Below, in pieces: positions 1-7,770 of a stretch of DNA of 41,912 bases. The position numbers and the translations under genes were made by a program. Source of the stretch: Thalassoglobus sp. JC818 (GTDB taxonomy: Bacteria; Planctomycetota; Planctomycetia; Planctomycetales; Planctomycetaceae). How positions within the stretch are numbered: position 1 is the stretch's first letter; each line of letters starts with the position of its first letter. The stretch spans positions 1-41,912 of the forward strand of contig NZ_JBFEFI010000017.1 in NCBI RefSeq assembly GCF_040717535.1, read 5' to 3'. The notes beneath the pieces were generated by a model. That model saw only the letters and a program-made list of their open reading frames with translations, was not told where the DNA came from and did not search any database.

Positions 1-2
1 GA

Positions 3-281
3 GAAGATCTAGTTGAAAACTTAAATGAAAGTAATGTGAGCAATCGTTGTGCAGAATGGTTGCGATGGCTTTCTTTCGAAGCGCTTAGGTTTCGTTCGAG
101 TACAGTGGGCTGGTTTTGGTATGCGAACCCCCACTTTCCAATTGTGAACGAAGAGAATCCGTGGTCCGGTGGCATGGTGCCAAAATTCCCTGAAATGATC
201 GTCCGTCCGTCCACGCCGCTACCTAGTTGGGAAGGTGAACCATTGCCATTGAGTGGAGACCAATACCTCGATCACAGTTGA
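3..281 (+). CDS. C-terminal end of an unrecognised protein (cut by window edge)
   Basis: The frame is open from the first bases of the window to a TGA at 279-281, giving about 92 residues rich in Trp, Pro and Glu. I see no family motif. A GTG at 36 could serve as a start, but the frame continues upstream of it with plausible codons, so I read this as the tail of a gene that begins outside the window. The same frame stays open after the stop for another 54 codons, to 444-446, so the gene may be interrupted (see findings). No signal peptide or membrane segment is visible in this part. Confidence 0.4.
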   Translation, partial: EDLVENLNESNVSNRCAEWLRWLSFEALRFRSSTVGWFWYANPHFPIVNEENPWSGGMVPKFPEMIVRPSTPLPSWEGEPLPLSGDQYLDHS

Positions 282-605
282 GCGAGTGATTTAGCGGCGG
301 TTCCACCGGCTGATTTTCGAGCGACGATCACATATCCTCATTCGACTGTCACCAAGAAGATGAACAATCCACAGCAGTTGCTCATTGCGATCGAAGAGTG
401 GATACCGACGCACCCGGCTTTCATACCATGTGTGGAAACCATCTGATTGAGACGTCCGCCACAATAAAAGGCATGCCCACGCAAGCGAGAGCATGGCACC
501 CCCACAATAATGTGATCAGGGATGTACCTATGTGTGACAGATTTACCTCGATTTAGTATTGAAGCATACCAGGCTTCTGCGTCTCTTTTGAGAAAGAATC
601 TGCTC
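282..605. other. Intergenic stretch with a possible in-frame gene remnant
   Basis: Directly after the TGA at 279-281 the same frame reads on to a TGA at 444-446, with a protein-like composition and no start codon of its own before the ATG at about 360. This could be the detached end of the upstream gene or chance. From 447 to 605 I see no convincing gene. The long minus-strand frames here have no ribosome binding site and an odd, Cys/Arg-rich composition. Confidence 0.25.
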
Positions 606-1046
606 ATGGAACGATCGCCGAATCAAGCGATTGATATCATCGTTGACATATACCGTGAACTAAATGGAGGTCAATTCAACCTTGAGAAAATCTTGAAGAG
701 TCTCATCGATGATTTTGGTGTCGATGGAGAAGAACTTACTGCAGTAGAACTCAAGAATGCCTTGCAAGGAAGCATGAATGCGAAATGGTTCGATATCAAC
801 TTTGCATGCGAATCAGCTTTAGCGACTTACAGCGTGTCTGAATGCTCCAACGACGAGTTTATTCGATCCATCGCGGCAATGTGTTTGCTGGCGAACTGTA
901 TCCAGAGAAATGTCGGGGAGCTTGAATTTTTTCTCGATTATGTACTTACGATTCTTCTAGAAAACAGAACGAAATCCTCCTTCTCCGTTCGAGAACGAGT
1001 GATGAGACTTCTTTTATGCAATAGACACAAACAAGAAGAAAAGTAG
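606..1046 (+). CDS. Small helical protein of unknown function
   Basis: This gene encodes 146 residues that look alpha-helical throughout, with regular spacing of Leu/Ile and acidic residues and a basic C-terminal end. There is no signal peptide, no clear membrane segment and no motif I recognise. I chose the ATG at 606 because a GAGAAAG purine tract lies about 9 bases upstream. An ATG at 522 is in frame and would add 28 residues, but it has a purine tract directly abutting it rather than a spaced ribosome binding site. By eye the gene is AT-richer than the helicase and tail genes that follow. A small cytosolic helical protein downstream of the end of another gene could be an immunity-type protein, but nothing in the sequence proves that. 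Confidence 0.5.
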   Translation: MERSPNQAIDIIVDIYRELNGGQFNLEKILKSLIDDFGVDGEELTAVELKNALQGSMNAKWFDINFACESALATYSVSECSNDEFIRSIAAMCLLANCIQRNVGELEFFLDYVLTILLENRTKSSFSVRERVMRLLLCNRHKQEEK

Positions 1047-1246
1047 TCCATCCTCCATCACTGGATGTCACCCTGAATGGCGGAGAGGAACTGGTGTTTG
1101 AAGCGACCGTATCCAGCGGTGAAGAGCCAATGGGCACGTTGGCACTGAGATGTTGTTCTTTTTTACGCTACCTGCCAAGTCTCGTTGTCGCGACGCATCC
1201 GGTTTGCGGGTGGCCGGAGCACGCATTCAGCGGCGAGGGCTTTTGA
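1025..1246 (+). pseudogene. Possible gene remnant upstream of tRNA-Ser
   Basis: A frame open from 1025 to a TGA at 1244-1246 overlaps the end of the previous gene. Between about 1046 and 1155 it reads like beta-rich extracellular protein (segments such as SLDVTLNGGEELVFEATV). After that it turns Cys-rich and non-protein-like. There is no start codon or ribosome binding site at its beginning. I read it as a degraded gene piece; chance is the alternative. The rest, to 1407, shows no gene. Confidence 0.25.
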
Positions 1247-1407
1247 GACTGCTGCCCCCCTGTGTGTACGTCGAACACCACTTCGAGTAGGCGGGACGGA
1301 GAACTCCGAGAGAATGGCGGGTTCCCTTTGAGCAGCCAGCCAGAGGCTGTTTGAAGCGTGCCACTTCTAAGAAGACAACGCGAAGCTCTGTCAAGAAGTG
1401 AGCGAAG

Positions 1408-1492
1408 CGGAGAGGGGGGGATTCGAACCCCCGGTCCCTTGCAGGACACTGGTTTTCGAGACCAGCACAATCGGCCACTCTGTCACCTCTCC
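1408..1492 (-). tRNA. tRNA-Ser (anticodon CGA)
   Basis: Read on the minus strand, the sequence folds as a class II tRNA. The acceptor stem GGAGAGG (1486-1492) pairs with CCTCTCC (1409-1415), and a discriminator G sits at 1408. The T arm contains GGTTCGAATCC. The anticodon stem CTGGT/ACCAG encloses the loop CTCGAAA, giving anticodon CGA at 1456-1458, which reads UCG serine codons. A long variable arm lies between the anticodon and T stems, as expected for serine. The 3' CCA is not encoded (CTT follows the discriminator), so it must be added after transcription. The tRNA stands alone and is transcribed away from the helicase gene. Confidence 0.95.
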
Positions 1493-1981
1493 GGGGCCAC
1501 GAACATATCGCCCGCGCGGGATGGTGTCAAATCCCTGATCGGCCATCACACTGAAATTGAGGAGTCGTGACCAGTTCTCCCGGTTGAAAGGGGGCGATTG
1601 GATTGGATTTTTCAACAAAACCTTGCTGTCATCCAAACATCGGAACTCTTCGTGATCGTCAAAATTTTGCAGCGTGTTTGGATCTTCGGAAGTCATTTCG
1701 TTTTCTCTGTTTCCGGCTGGGTGCTCGCGAAATCTGAGAAATGATGACTCGATCTGATGGAGCCTGTTGCGGCGATTTGCTAGCTTGTGCCGCTTCCTCA
1801 GAACGCATGAATGAAACGCTACACTCTCGATTTGACCGTTCCACATCAACGATGATTGCTGCTTCGCTCCCGTCCTGACATTCTGTCAGCGGAGGGTCGT
1901 GAGAATCTGGAACGGCCAGCGGTGCGGAACGAATTCTCACTGCTCTGCGATTGTGGACAAATATGGTGGCAGACACAAAAG
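1493..1981. other. Intergenic region between tRNA-Ser and the helicase gene
   Basis: This region of 489 bases must hold the promoters of the tRNA (minus) and the helicase (plus). I find no near-consensus sigma-70 promoter pair and no convincing gene. A minus-strand frame here owes its length to running through the tRNA and is not credible. Confidence 0.5.
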
Positions 1982-3916
1982 ATGGACCTTTCGCACCTCA
2001 ACCCATCACAACTCGATGCAGTCAAAACCCTCCAAGGGCCGGTTCTGGTGCTGGCAGGGGCTGGGACTGGTAAGACGCGTGTCATTACCTATCGGATCGC
2101 TCAATTGATTCGATCTGGTGTCGCTCCCGAGAGAATTCTGTCTGTGACCTTCACGAACAAAGCTGCGAAGGAGATGTTGCAGCGAACAAAGCCGTTGCTG
2201 GGCCAAAGCAAAGTGCGCCCCTGGATCTCGACATTCCATTCGCTGTGCGTTGACATTTTGCGATCCGACATTGAAGCACTCGGATATCCTGCGAAGTTTT
2301 CGATTCTCGATCGCGGGGATCAAGAGTCGATGGCCCGCAAAGTTCTTCGTGATATTCGTGTCACTGAAAAGTCTTTGCGACCGGGAGATTTGTTGTCGAT
2401 CATCAGTCGCTGGAAGACGATCGGGATCTCGCCGGAGCGAGCTGGAGAAGTGGTCGAGGATGACCAGGAATATCTGGGCAGCCTTGCCTATCGCCGCTAT
2501 CAACAGAATCTAAAAGCTCAGGGTTCCGTTGATTTTGATGACTTGTTGTTACTCACCGTTAAATTGTTCCAATCTCATCCGGAGGTTCTGGACAAACATC
2601 AGAAGCGTTTTTCTCACGTTCAGATCGATGAGTATCAAGATACAAACGGAATTCAGTTTCGAATCGTCGAAGCACTCGTTAGAAATCACAACAACCTGCT
2701 TGTGGTTGGCGACGATGATCAGTCGATTTACGGCTGGCGAGGTGCGGAACTGAAACACATTCTCGGTTTTTCACAGTACTTCGAAGGGGCGAAGGTAATT
2801 CGACTGGAAGAGAATTATCGCTGCACCGATCGCATTCTCGATCTCGCCAATCGTCTCGTCAAACACAATCGGGAACGACATCAAAAGGTTCTGCGAGCGA
2901 ATAAAACCGCTCGCGAGGAAGTCCGCTTTCTCGACTTGCCAGATGAACAATCCGAAGCGGAGCGGGTGGTCCACGAAATTCGTCATCTGCACGAGAGTCG
3001 GCGAATTCCTCTCAAAGATTTCGCGATCCTCTTTCGCACGAATGAACAGCCAAGGATCTTCGAATCCGAATTGCGTCGACGTCAGATCCCCTATGTTTTG
3101 ATGGGAAGTCAGTCTTTTTATGACCGCAAAGAGATTCGCGATCTGCTCAGCTATCTGAAAGTGATCGCTCGTGAAGACGATGAGCAATCTCTTCTTAGAA
3201 TTATTAACACGCCCGCCAGAGGAATTGGAACAGGCTCACTCGAAAAGATGATGAGCCGGGCCGTTCGCCAGGGTGTTCCGATTTGGGACGCAGCAACGCA
3301 TTGCGTCAACGAAGGTGAAATCCCCATCAAGACAGGCGAAGCTGTCATCAGGCTTCACTCTCAGTTTAAGTCATGGCGATCCGCATTCCAGAACTCGCCG
3401 CGAGAGTTAGATTCTCTGACTCAGAAGCTGATGAACGAGATTCGTTACGAGTCCGAAATCGAACGTCAATACAAAGATGAACAACAGCAAGTCACCCGCA
3501 AGGCGGTTCTCGAAGAGTACATTAACTCGATCGCTGAATATGTCTCCCGCTCGTCTTCTCCAACTTTGGAAGATTACCTCGATAGTATTGCCCTCGAGCG
3601 TCGCGACGAAGAACCAGATAAAGAAGCGATGGCGAACGTGGATGCCGTCAAACTGATGACCTTGCACAGCGCGAAAGGGCTGGAATTCCCACGAGTCTAT
3701 ATGGTGGGAATGGAAGAAGGACTTCTTCCACATAAAAGAACAATCGACGGCACAGAAGCAGAAATCGCCGAGGAACGTCGCCTGGCTTACGTTGGTGTTA
3801 CTCGGGCTCAGGAGACATTGACGCTGACGCGGGCTGCCAGTCGGCGAAAATGGGGTAAGCCGCGACCATCTCTGCCGTCACGATTCTTGTTCGAAATGCG
3901 AGCGAAAAGCGAGTAA
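1982..3916 (+). CDS. UvrD/PcrA/Rep-family superfamily 1 DNA helicase
   Basis: This is a 644-residue ATP-dependent 3'-5' DNA helicase of the UvrD/PcrA/Rep group, which acts in repair and in replication restart. All the SF1A motifs are visible in order: Q motif around NPSQLDAV (residues 7-14), Walker A GAGTGKT (26-32), motif Ia TFTNKAA, motif Ib STFHSL, motif II IDEYQDTN, motif III VVGDDDQSIYGWRGA, motif IV EENYRC, motif V LMTLHSAKGLEF and motif VI RRLAYVGVTRA. It is shorter than typical PcrA/UvrD (about 720) because it stops soon after motif VI and lacks the usual C-terminal extension. The frame is open further upstream to a TTG at 1856, but the helicase domain begins right at the ATG at 1982. 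It is a single gene, convergent with the tail cluster. Confidence 0.95.
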   Translation: MDLSHLNPSQLDAVKTLQGPVLVLAGAGTGKTRVITYRIAQLIRSGVAPERILSVTFTNKAAKEMLQRTKPLLGQSKVRPWISTFHSLCVDILRSDIEALGYPAKFSILDRGDQESMARKVLRDIRVTEKSLRPGDLLSIISRWKTIGISPERAGEVVEDDQEYLGSLAYRRYQQNLKAQGSVDFDDLLLLTVKLFQSHPEVLDKHQKRFSHVQIDEYQDTNGIQFRIVEALVRNHNNLLVVGDDDQSIYGWRGAELKHILGFSQYFEGAKVIRLEENYRCTDRILDLANRLVKHNRERHQKVLRANKTAREEVRFLDLPDEQSEAERVVHEIRHLHESRRIPLKDFAILFRTNEQPRIFESELRRRQIPYVLMGSQSFYDRKEIRDLLSYLKVIAREDDEQSLLRIINTPARGIGTGSLEKMMSRAVRQGVPIWDAATHCVNEGEIPIKTGEAVIRLHSQFKSWRSAFQNSPRELDSLTQKLMNEIRYESEIERQYKDEQQQVTRKAVLEEYINSIAEYVSRSSSPTLEDYLDSIALERRDEEPDKEAMANVDAVKLMTLHSAKGLEFPRVYMVGMEEGLLPHKRTIDGTEAEIAEERRLAYVGVTRAQETLTLTRAASRRKWGKPRPSLPSRFLFEMRAKSE

Positions 3917-3982
3917 CTTCAAAGAGTTCGTATTAAAACACGATTGAACCGGACTTAAAAATAGTCCAGTACACGTCCAGCT

Positions 3983-5107
3983 CTAAGCATGTTCATTTAA
4001 GTCGACGATCACTTCTGGGACATTCTGCAGTGCATTTTGCAACCGATCGCCCGCACCCTTCCTTTTCACCTGATGATTGTCATCTCCGGCGTGATCCTCT
4101 TGCGGAGATGGCTTCCAGAAGTGCGGGCGAAAGTCACGCATCGGACCGATCTGGGCGGGAGTTCTGGAGCGGTCGTCGGTATATCGACCTCGGGTTTGCT
4201 CAGCTGCGGGATTGCCAACTTGTGAGTGAATGTGAGCGACCGCAGCATCGACCGTCATCGTCGGGAAGCTGTCATTCAGTCGACTACCGGGTGTGACACT
4301 GATCAGTTCGAGCCCAGCCAGTGACATTGCGCGACGTGAGAGACGAAGATACTGAGCAACGCGAAAATAATGAAAGTCGGTCTGAATAGCCGCTCGAAGC
4401 GGTTTAGCTTCGTCGAAATGATACTGATCAGTCACCGTCAGATCATCAAGCTCCGCTTCTGTTGCACCGGCCTCCCGACAGCGCTTTACAAAGTCACCGA
4501 GCAGTTCCTTTTCTTGATAAGCGATGCCGTAGTCATCACCGAGTTTCAAAAGCGCGGCGTCCGGCGCAATCAACATTTCACAACCAACGAGAAACAGCTT
4601 CCGAAATCCGAGTTGATATGCGATATCAATCAACTGGATGAGAGAGTCCTGCCAATCAGCAACATCACCATCGACCGTAGTCGTTGTGGTCGGGAAGTCT
4701 GTAAATCCAGGTTCCTGGCTTTTGTCAACAAACAGAGTGGCGGGCGCATCACAGACTTTGAATGTTGTTTCAGGAATGAGATCCATAGCTCGAGATCGGT
4801 GAACGAACTTCGTGACCGACGCATCAAGATAAATCGAGCGGTGAAATCTTGCTGTCGGATCGTAACTCGTCCAGAAGTCCGGTCGAATCAAACCGCTGCC
4901 AGCCAGATTCATGGAAAAAACCGGAGCTGGTGAGTCATTGACGAGTTCAATCGACTCTTCGCGCAACGAGGGTCCGCCTCCCACCACCCAACAAACACCA
5001 CTCATCGGCCCAGCATAGAATGAGCGAAGATCGACGCTCTGTTTTCTTCCATCGGTTGTCAGGCGGTAAAACATGTCCCGATACTTTCCGTAATTAAAAT
5101 TCGACAC
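3983..5107 (-). CDS. DUF115/MAF-like protein at the end of the tail cluster
   Basis: This gene encodes 374 residues. Near residues 41-47 lies GGGPSL, followed by a short strand, SMNLAG and a PDFW segment. Further on, about 165-178, comes a helix ending in LGFRKLFLVGCEM. This order (GGGPSL, then 'N', then 'PDF', then 'LGF..I.LVG') is that of the DUF115/motility-accessory-factor fold, which includes sugar-transfer enzymes of flagellin and an MptE-like pterin enzyme. The catalytic role here is unknown. The last 80 residues are polar, disordered-looking and rich in Arg, Asp and Gln. The start is a GTG with a weak GAG ahead of it; the ATG at 5074 is an alternative. It lies 125 bases downstream of the hub gene on the same strand, so it may belong to the tail cluster as a modifying enzyme, or it may be an unrelated chromosomal gene. 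Confidence 0.6.
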   Translation of the reverse strand: MSNFNYGKYRDMFYRLTTDGRKQSVDLRSFYAGPMSGVCWVVGGGPSLREESIELVNDSPAPVFSMNLAGSGLIRPDFWTSYDPTARFHRSIYLDASVTKFVHRSRAMDLIPETTFKVCDAPATLFVDKSQEPGFTDFPTTTTTVDGDVADWQDSLIQLIDIAYQLGFRKLFLVGCEMLIAPDAALLKLGDDYGIAYQEKELLGDFVKRCREAGATEAELDDLTVTDQYHFDEAKPLRAAIQTDFHYFRVAQYLRLSRRAMSLAGLELISVTPGSRLNDSFPTMTVDAAVAHIHSQVGNPAAEQTRGRYTDDRSRTPAQIGPMRDFRPHFWKPSPQEDHAGDDNHQVKRKGAGDRLQNALQNVPEVIVDLNEHA

Positions 5108-5232
5108 AGCTCAACATTTTGCACATAACGAATGATGCAGACGTAAACGTCGGTTGCATTAAAAACCGTTGGAAGAGTGTTACGCCCACTCCCCAAATTT
5201 GGTCGCATCCAAAAACAGATTACGGCAGCGTC

Positions 5233-7125
5233 TTAAGACATCGAGTGTGAACTCTGGGAAAGATTCGAACTCACGGGAGGAATTACCTCCTCTGAAGAAT
5301 TTGAGCCGTCTGACAGATTTGATCCGTCCGACAGATTCGAACCGCCTGACAGATTCGAACCGCCTGACAGATTCGAACCGCCTGACAGATTCGAGCCGCC
5401 TGACAGATTCGAGCCGCCTGACAGATTCGAGCCGCCTGACAGATTCGAGCCGCCTGACAGATTCGAGCCGCCTGACAGATTCGAGCCGCCTGACAGATTC
5501 GAACTTTGAGAGAACCTCGAACTCCCAGTGGAGTTTGGAATCGAAGCTGCGCTGGAAGGAGCAGAACCGGAATGGTTCGGAGACGATGTCACAAACGATG
5601 TCGAACTGTCAAACAGGGAATCTGTTGAGTGCAATTCAGAACTGCCACTGGAAAAGTCACTGGCATCGAATTCAGATGTCAAAGCGGAACTCGTTGAACC
5701 AACAATACCGGAGGAACCGTGTGACAGTAGCGAAGATAATAGTTCCGAGAATGACGAGTCAGTCGCAGTTCCGGTCACCTCCTGCCCGGAACTGCTTGAC
5801 TGTGAACCAAGTGTGCCCGAATCTGAACCGCTCGACGACTCTGAACTGCCACCTCCCCCACCGCCACCTCCTCCATTCGATCCTCCATTCGATCCTCCGT
5901 CCGAAGGAAGAGAGGTCGGCAGGCTGACTTCACCGCCCGCAGAAGGCACATTCTCAGGGATCTCCCACCGTTCATCATGTGGAGGTTCCGGCCACAGTTC
6001 TCTGGGATCCAGTGGTCCCAGTTCGAGACGCAAAGTCGGTGCCTGGTCAAACTGAACTCGAACTGACTCCGCATGCGCCGTCAACAACTCCTGCCCTGAC
6101 TGATCACAAAGTCTGAATTGCCCGAGCCACGGTTTGAAAATCGCATTCTGCGGAGTCGTTTCAATGATGTATCGATTGAGTGGCTGCGAATATGTTCGAA
6201 AGAATTCTCTGGCAAACGCCACAGCATCACGCTGCGAGCGAATCCAGGGAATCCAGAGTCTGAGACGACGCTCTCCATGCTGACCCTGACTGATCGGTTC
6301 CAGAAAATTTCCACGCCACCGAAACGATCTTCGGGCGATCATGTCGGAGCGTTCTCGTCGATCGTAAACGTAGTCGCCGGTGAGTAGCAGACGATTGAAC
6401 AACAATTCTCGATCTCGCTGTTCGCGAAATGACGTCAAATTTTTCCCAATCTCAAATGTTGCGAGCGACTCAAGTCGATTCTGCATGAAGAAAAAAGTTC
6501 CCGTTTCATCGACGCCCCACGATGCAGACTGGGCTCGCACCGCAAGATCTTTCAAGATGCTCCGAACTGATTCCTCTCCCCGAAATTTGATCGATTCGAC
6601 AGGAGCCGACAAAACCGGCGTTTCAATTTTCGATGGATCAACCGCAATGTGCGAACTCGTCGAAAGATACTGATCGAGCAGAATCGACAACATTTCTGAC
6701 ACATCGGAAATTGAATCAAAGGTCTCGATGCTGCGATCTGGATCGTGCGTAAACTGATCAGTCCGAGCATACCGATGTGGTGCCTGCCCGTCCGCTGAGG
6801 CACCGAATCCGCCGGGAAAAATCTCATTCAGTTCGATCGACATCCCCTCCAGACGCAACCGAACCTCCCCCGTGTGAGAAGTCATACGCTCTTCGACACG
6901 GCCCAGATACCACCGGTCGCCAGCCGAGCCTTCGATGCTGATCCAGTCACCGATATCAACTTGTGTCCGGTTTTGAAATTGCTCCGCGAGCGTCACATTT
7001 CCGCTGCCGCATCCTCCCTGCCGATGCAGATGGAACCAGCAGTCCCTGATTGTTTTCCAGGAAAGCAAGACTGGAGTCCCATCCGGAGACGGTCCGTGAT
7101 GCAGAACTCTCCGTTCAAATGCCAT
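5233..7125 (-). CDS. Putative phage tail hub/baseplate protein with Ser/Gly repeat tail
   Basis: This gene encodes 630 residues. Residues 1 to about 392 look like a folded tail-hub (gp27/Tal-like) protein: beta-rich N-terminus, then the typical segment 'ESVRSILKDLAVRAQSASW' with a following 'VDETGTFFF' strand pair, then a beta-rich closing domain. From about 395 to the end it is low complexity: a Gly run, Ser-rich stretches and eleven tandem SNLS(G/D)G hexapeptides (9 GG, 2 DG) near the C-terminus. I start it at the ATG at 7125, which has GGGAAG nine bases upstream; a TTG at 7134 overlaps that site. Coming after the distal tail gene, it stands in the classical order tape measure, Dit, hub. 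The Ser/Gly tail may be a flexible or glycosylated surface arm, which is inference. Confidence 0.65.
   Translation of the reverse strand: MAFERRVLHHGPSPDGTPVLLSWKTIRDCWFHLHRQGGCGSGNVTLAEQFQNRTQVDIGDWISIEGSAGDRWYLGRVEERMTSHTGEVRLRLEGMSIELNEIFPGGFGASADGQAPHRYARTDQFTHDPDRSIETFDSISDVSEMLSILLDQYLSTSSHIAVDPSKIETPVLSAPVESIKFRGEESVRSILKDLAVRAQSASWGVDETGTFFFMQNRLESLATFEIGKNLTSFREQRDRELLFNRLLLTGDYVYDRRERSDMIARRSFRWRGNFLEPISQGQHGERRLRLWIPWIRSQRDAVAFAREFFRTYSQPLNRYIIETTPQNAIFKPWLGQFRLCDQSGQELLTAHAESVRVQFDQAPTLRLELGPLDPRELWPEPPHDERWEIPENVPSAGGEVSLPTSLPSDGGSNGGSNGGGGGGGGGSSESSSGSDSGTLGSQSSSSGQEVTGTATDSSFSELLSSLLSHGSSGIVGSTSSALTSEFDASDFSSGSSELHSTDSLFDSSTSFVTSSPNHSGSAPSSAASIPNSTGSSRFSQSSNLSGGSNLSGGSNLSGGSNLSGGSNLSGGSNLSGGSNLSGGSNLSGGSNLSGGSNLSDGSNLSDGSNSSEEVIPPVSSNLSQSSHSMS
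5301..5505 (-). repeat. 18-bp tandem repeat encoding SNLSGG hexapeptides
   Basis: Eleven copies of an 18-base unit (minus-strand sense TCGAATCTGTCAGGCGGT) lie head to tail inside the hub gene. The nine left-to-centre copies are nearly identical (only an A/G change in the Asn-Leu-Ser part); the two at the low-coordinate end have diverged to SNLSDG. Whole codons are preserved, so gain or loss of units would keep the frame. Confidence 0.95.
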
Positions 7126-7232
7126 GTTCTGCAACTTCCCTTAACTGATGCCTGAGCGTAAACACTCCGTCGCTGGTCTACGAAGACCGCTCGCGAAAAT
7201 TAACTTCTAAGTGACAGCGTCAGAAAAAACGA

Positions 7233-7676
7233 TTACAAGAGATTTTCATGGAGACGCGGGTTCGCGGCATAGATCGAAATCGAATACGCGTAGAGAGAAT
7301 GATTCGATAGATCAAACTCGAATCGTGTCGTGGAACAGTCTTCGAAATAACGGTATGTCCCACTCGATTGATCCCGGAACAAGACAAACCGAAACAGTCC
7401 CGTCTCCGCGTTCACGTCGAGGACGTTTCGAGTTTCATCGAGGCTGGTGAGCATGTCCGATTCAGACAAGCGCGGCTGGCCGGAATGCATTCCGATCTGC
7501 CCTTCAATGATAATGTTCGTCCCATCTCGGGAATGTCCCTGTACATGCTCTCCATCTTGGAGCGGTACTTTCAGCTTTTGGTAGTCCCACGAATCTGAAA
7601 TGCGAAAGGTCACCACTGGCCGTGGCAGTTCGGTCAGTGTTCCGGAGCGATAGACCGCAGGAAAAAACGTGAACAC
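7233..7676 (-). CDS. Putative distal tail (Dit-like) protein
   Basis: This gene encodes 147 beta-rich residues. The pattern 'W-Y-K-VPLxDGE.VxGxSxDGTNIxIEGxIG' early, and a closing strand series ending near 'SIYAANPRLH', resembles the N-terminal belt domain of distal tail proteins that form a ring joining the tail tube to the hub. I chose the GTG at 7676, which has GAGGTG about five bases upstream; a TTG at 7688 would add four residues. It sits between the tape measure and the hub, exactly where Dit is found in siphophage tails. No signal peptide or membrane segment is seen. The call rests on pattern and position; sequence similarity would be weak. Confidence 0.55.
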   Translation of the reverse strand: MFTFFPAVYRSGTLTELPRPVVTFRISDSWDYQKLKVPLQDGEHVQGHSRDGTNIIIEGQIGMHSGQPRLSESDMLTSLDETRNVLDVNAETGLFRFVLFRDQSSGTYRYFEDCSTTRFEFDLSNHSLYAYSISIYAANPRLHENLL

Positions 7677-7770
7677 AACACACCTCAACCCAATTGATGA
7701 ACATCAGAATAATGGAGAATCATCTTCATCGTTGATTCCAATCCGACCTTGAGGAACAAACACAAGGGCT

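Noticed and set aside
1391-1849. Minus-strand frame of 152 codons across the tRNA
   Set aside because: Its end is the translated tRNA-Ser itself and it has no ribosome binding site; a typical false gene.
3951-3967. GGACT/AGTCC hairpin between helicase and DUF115-like genes
   Set aside because: Only a 5-bp stem without a T run; too weak to call.
5301-5505. CRISPR-like array
   Set aside because: The units are contiguous without spacers and preserve the reading frame of a protein.
5169-5927. Plus-strand frame with RLTDSN repeats
   Set aside because: It is the antisense shadow of the SNLSGG repeat in the hub gene.
5528-6055. Plus-strand Pro/Glu-rich frame
   Set aside because: Antisense of the Ser/Gly-rich part of the hub; its Pro run mirrors the Gly run.
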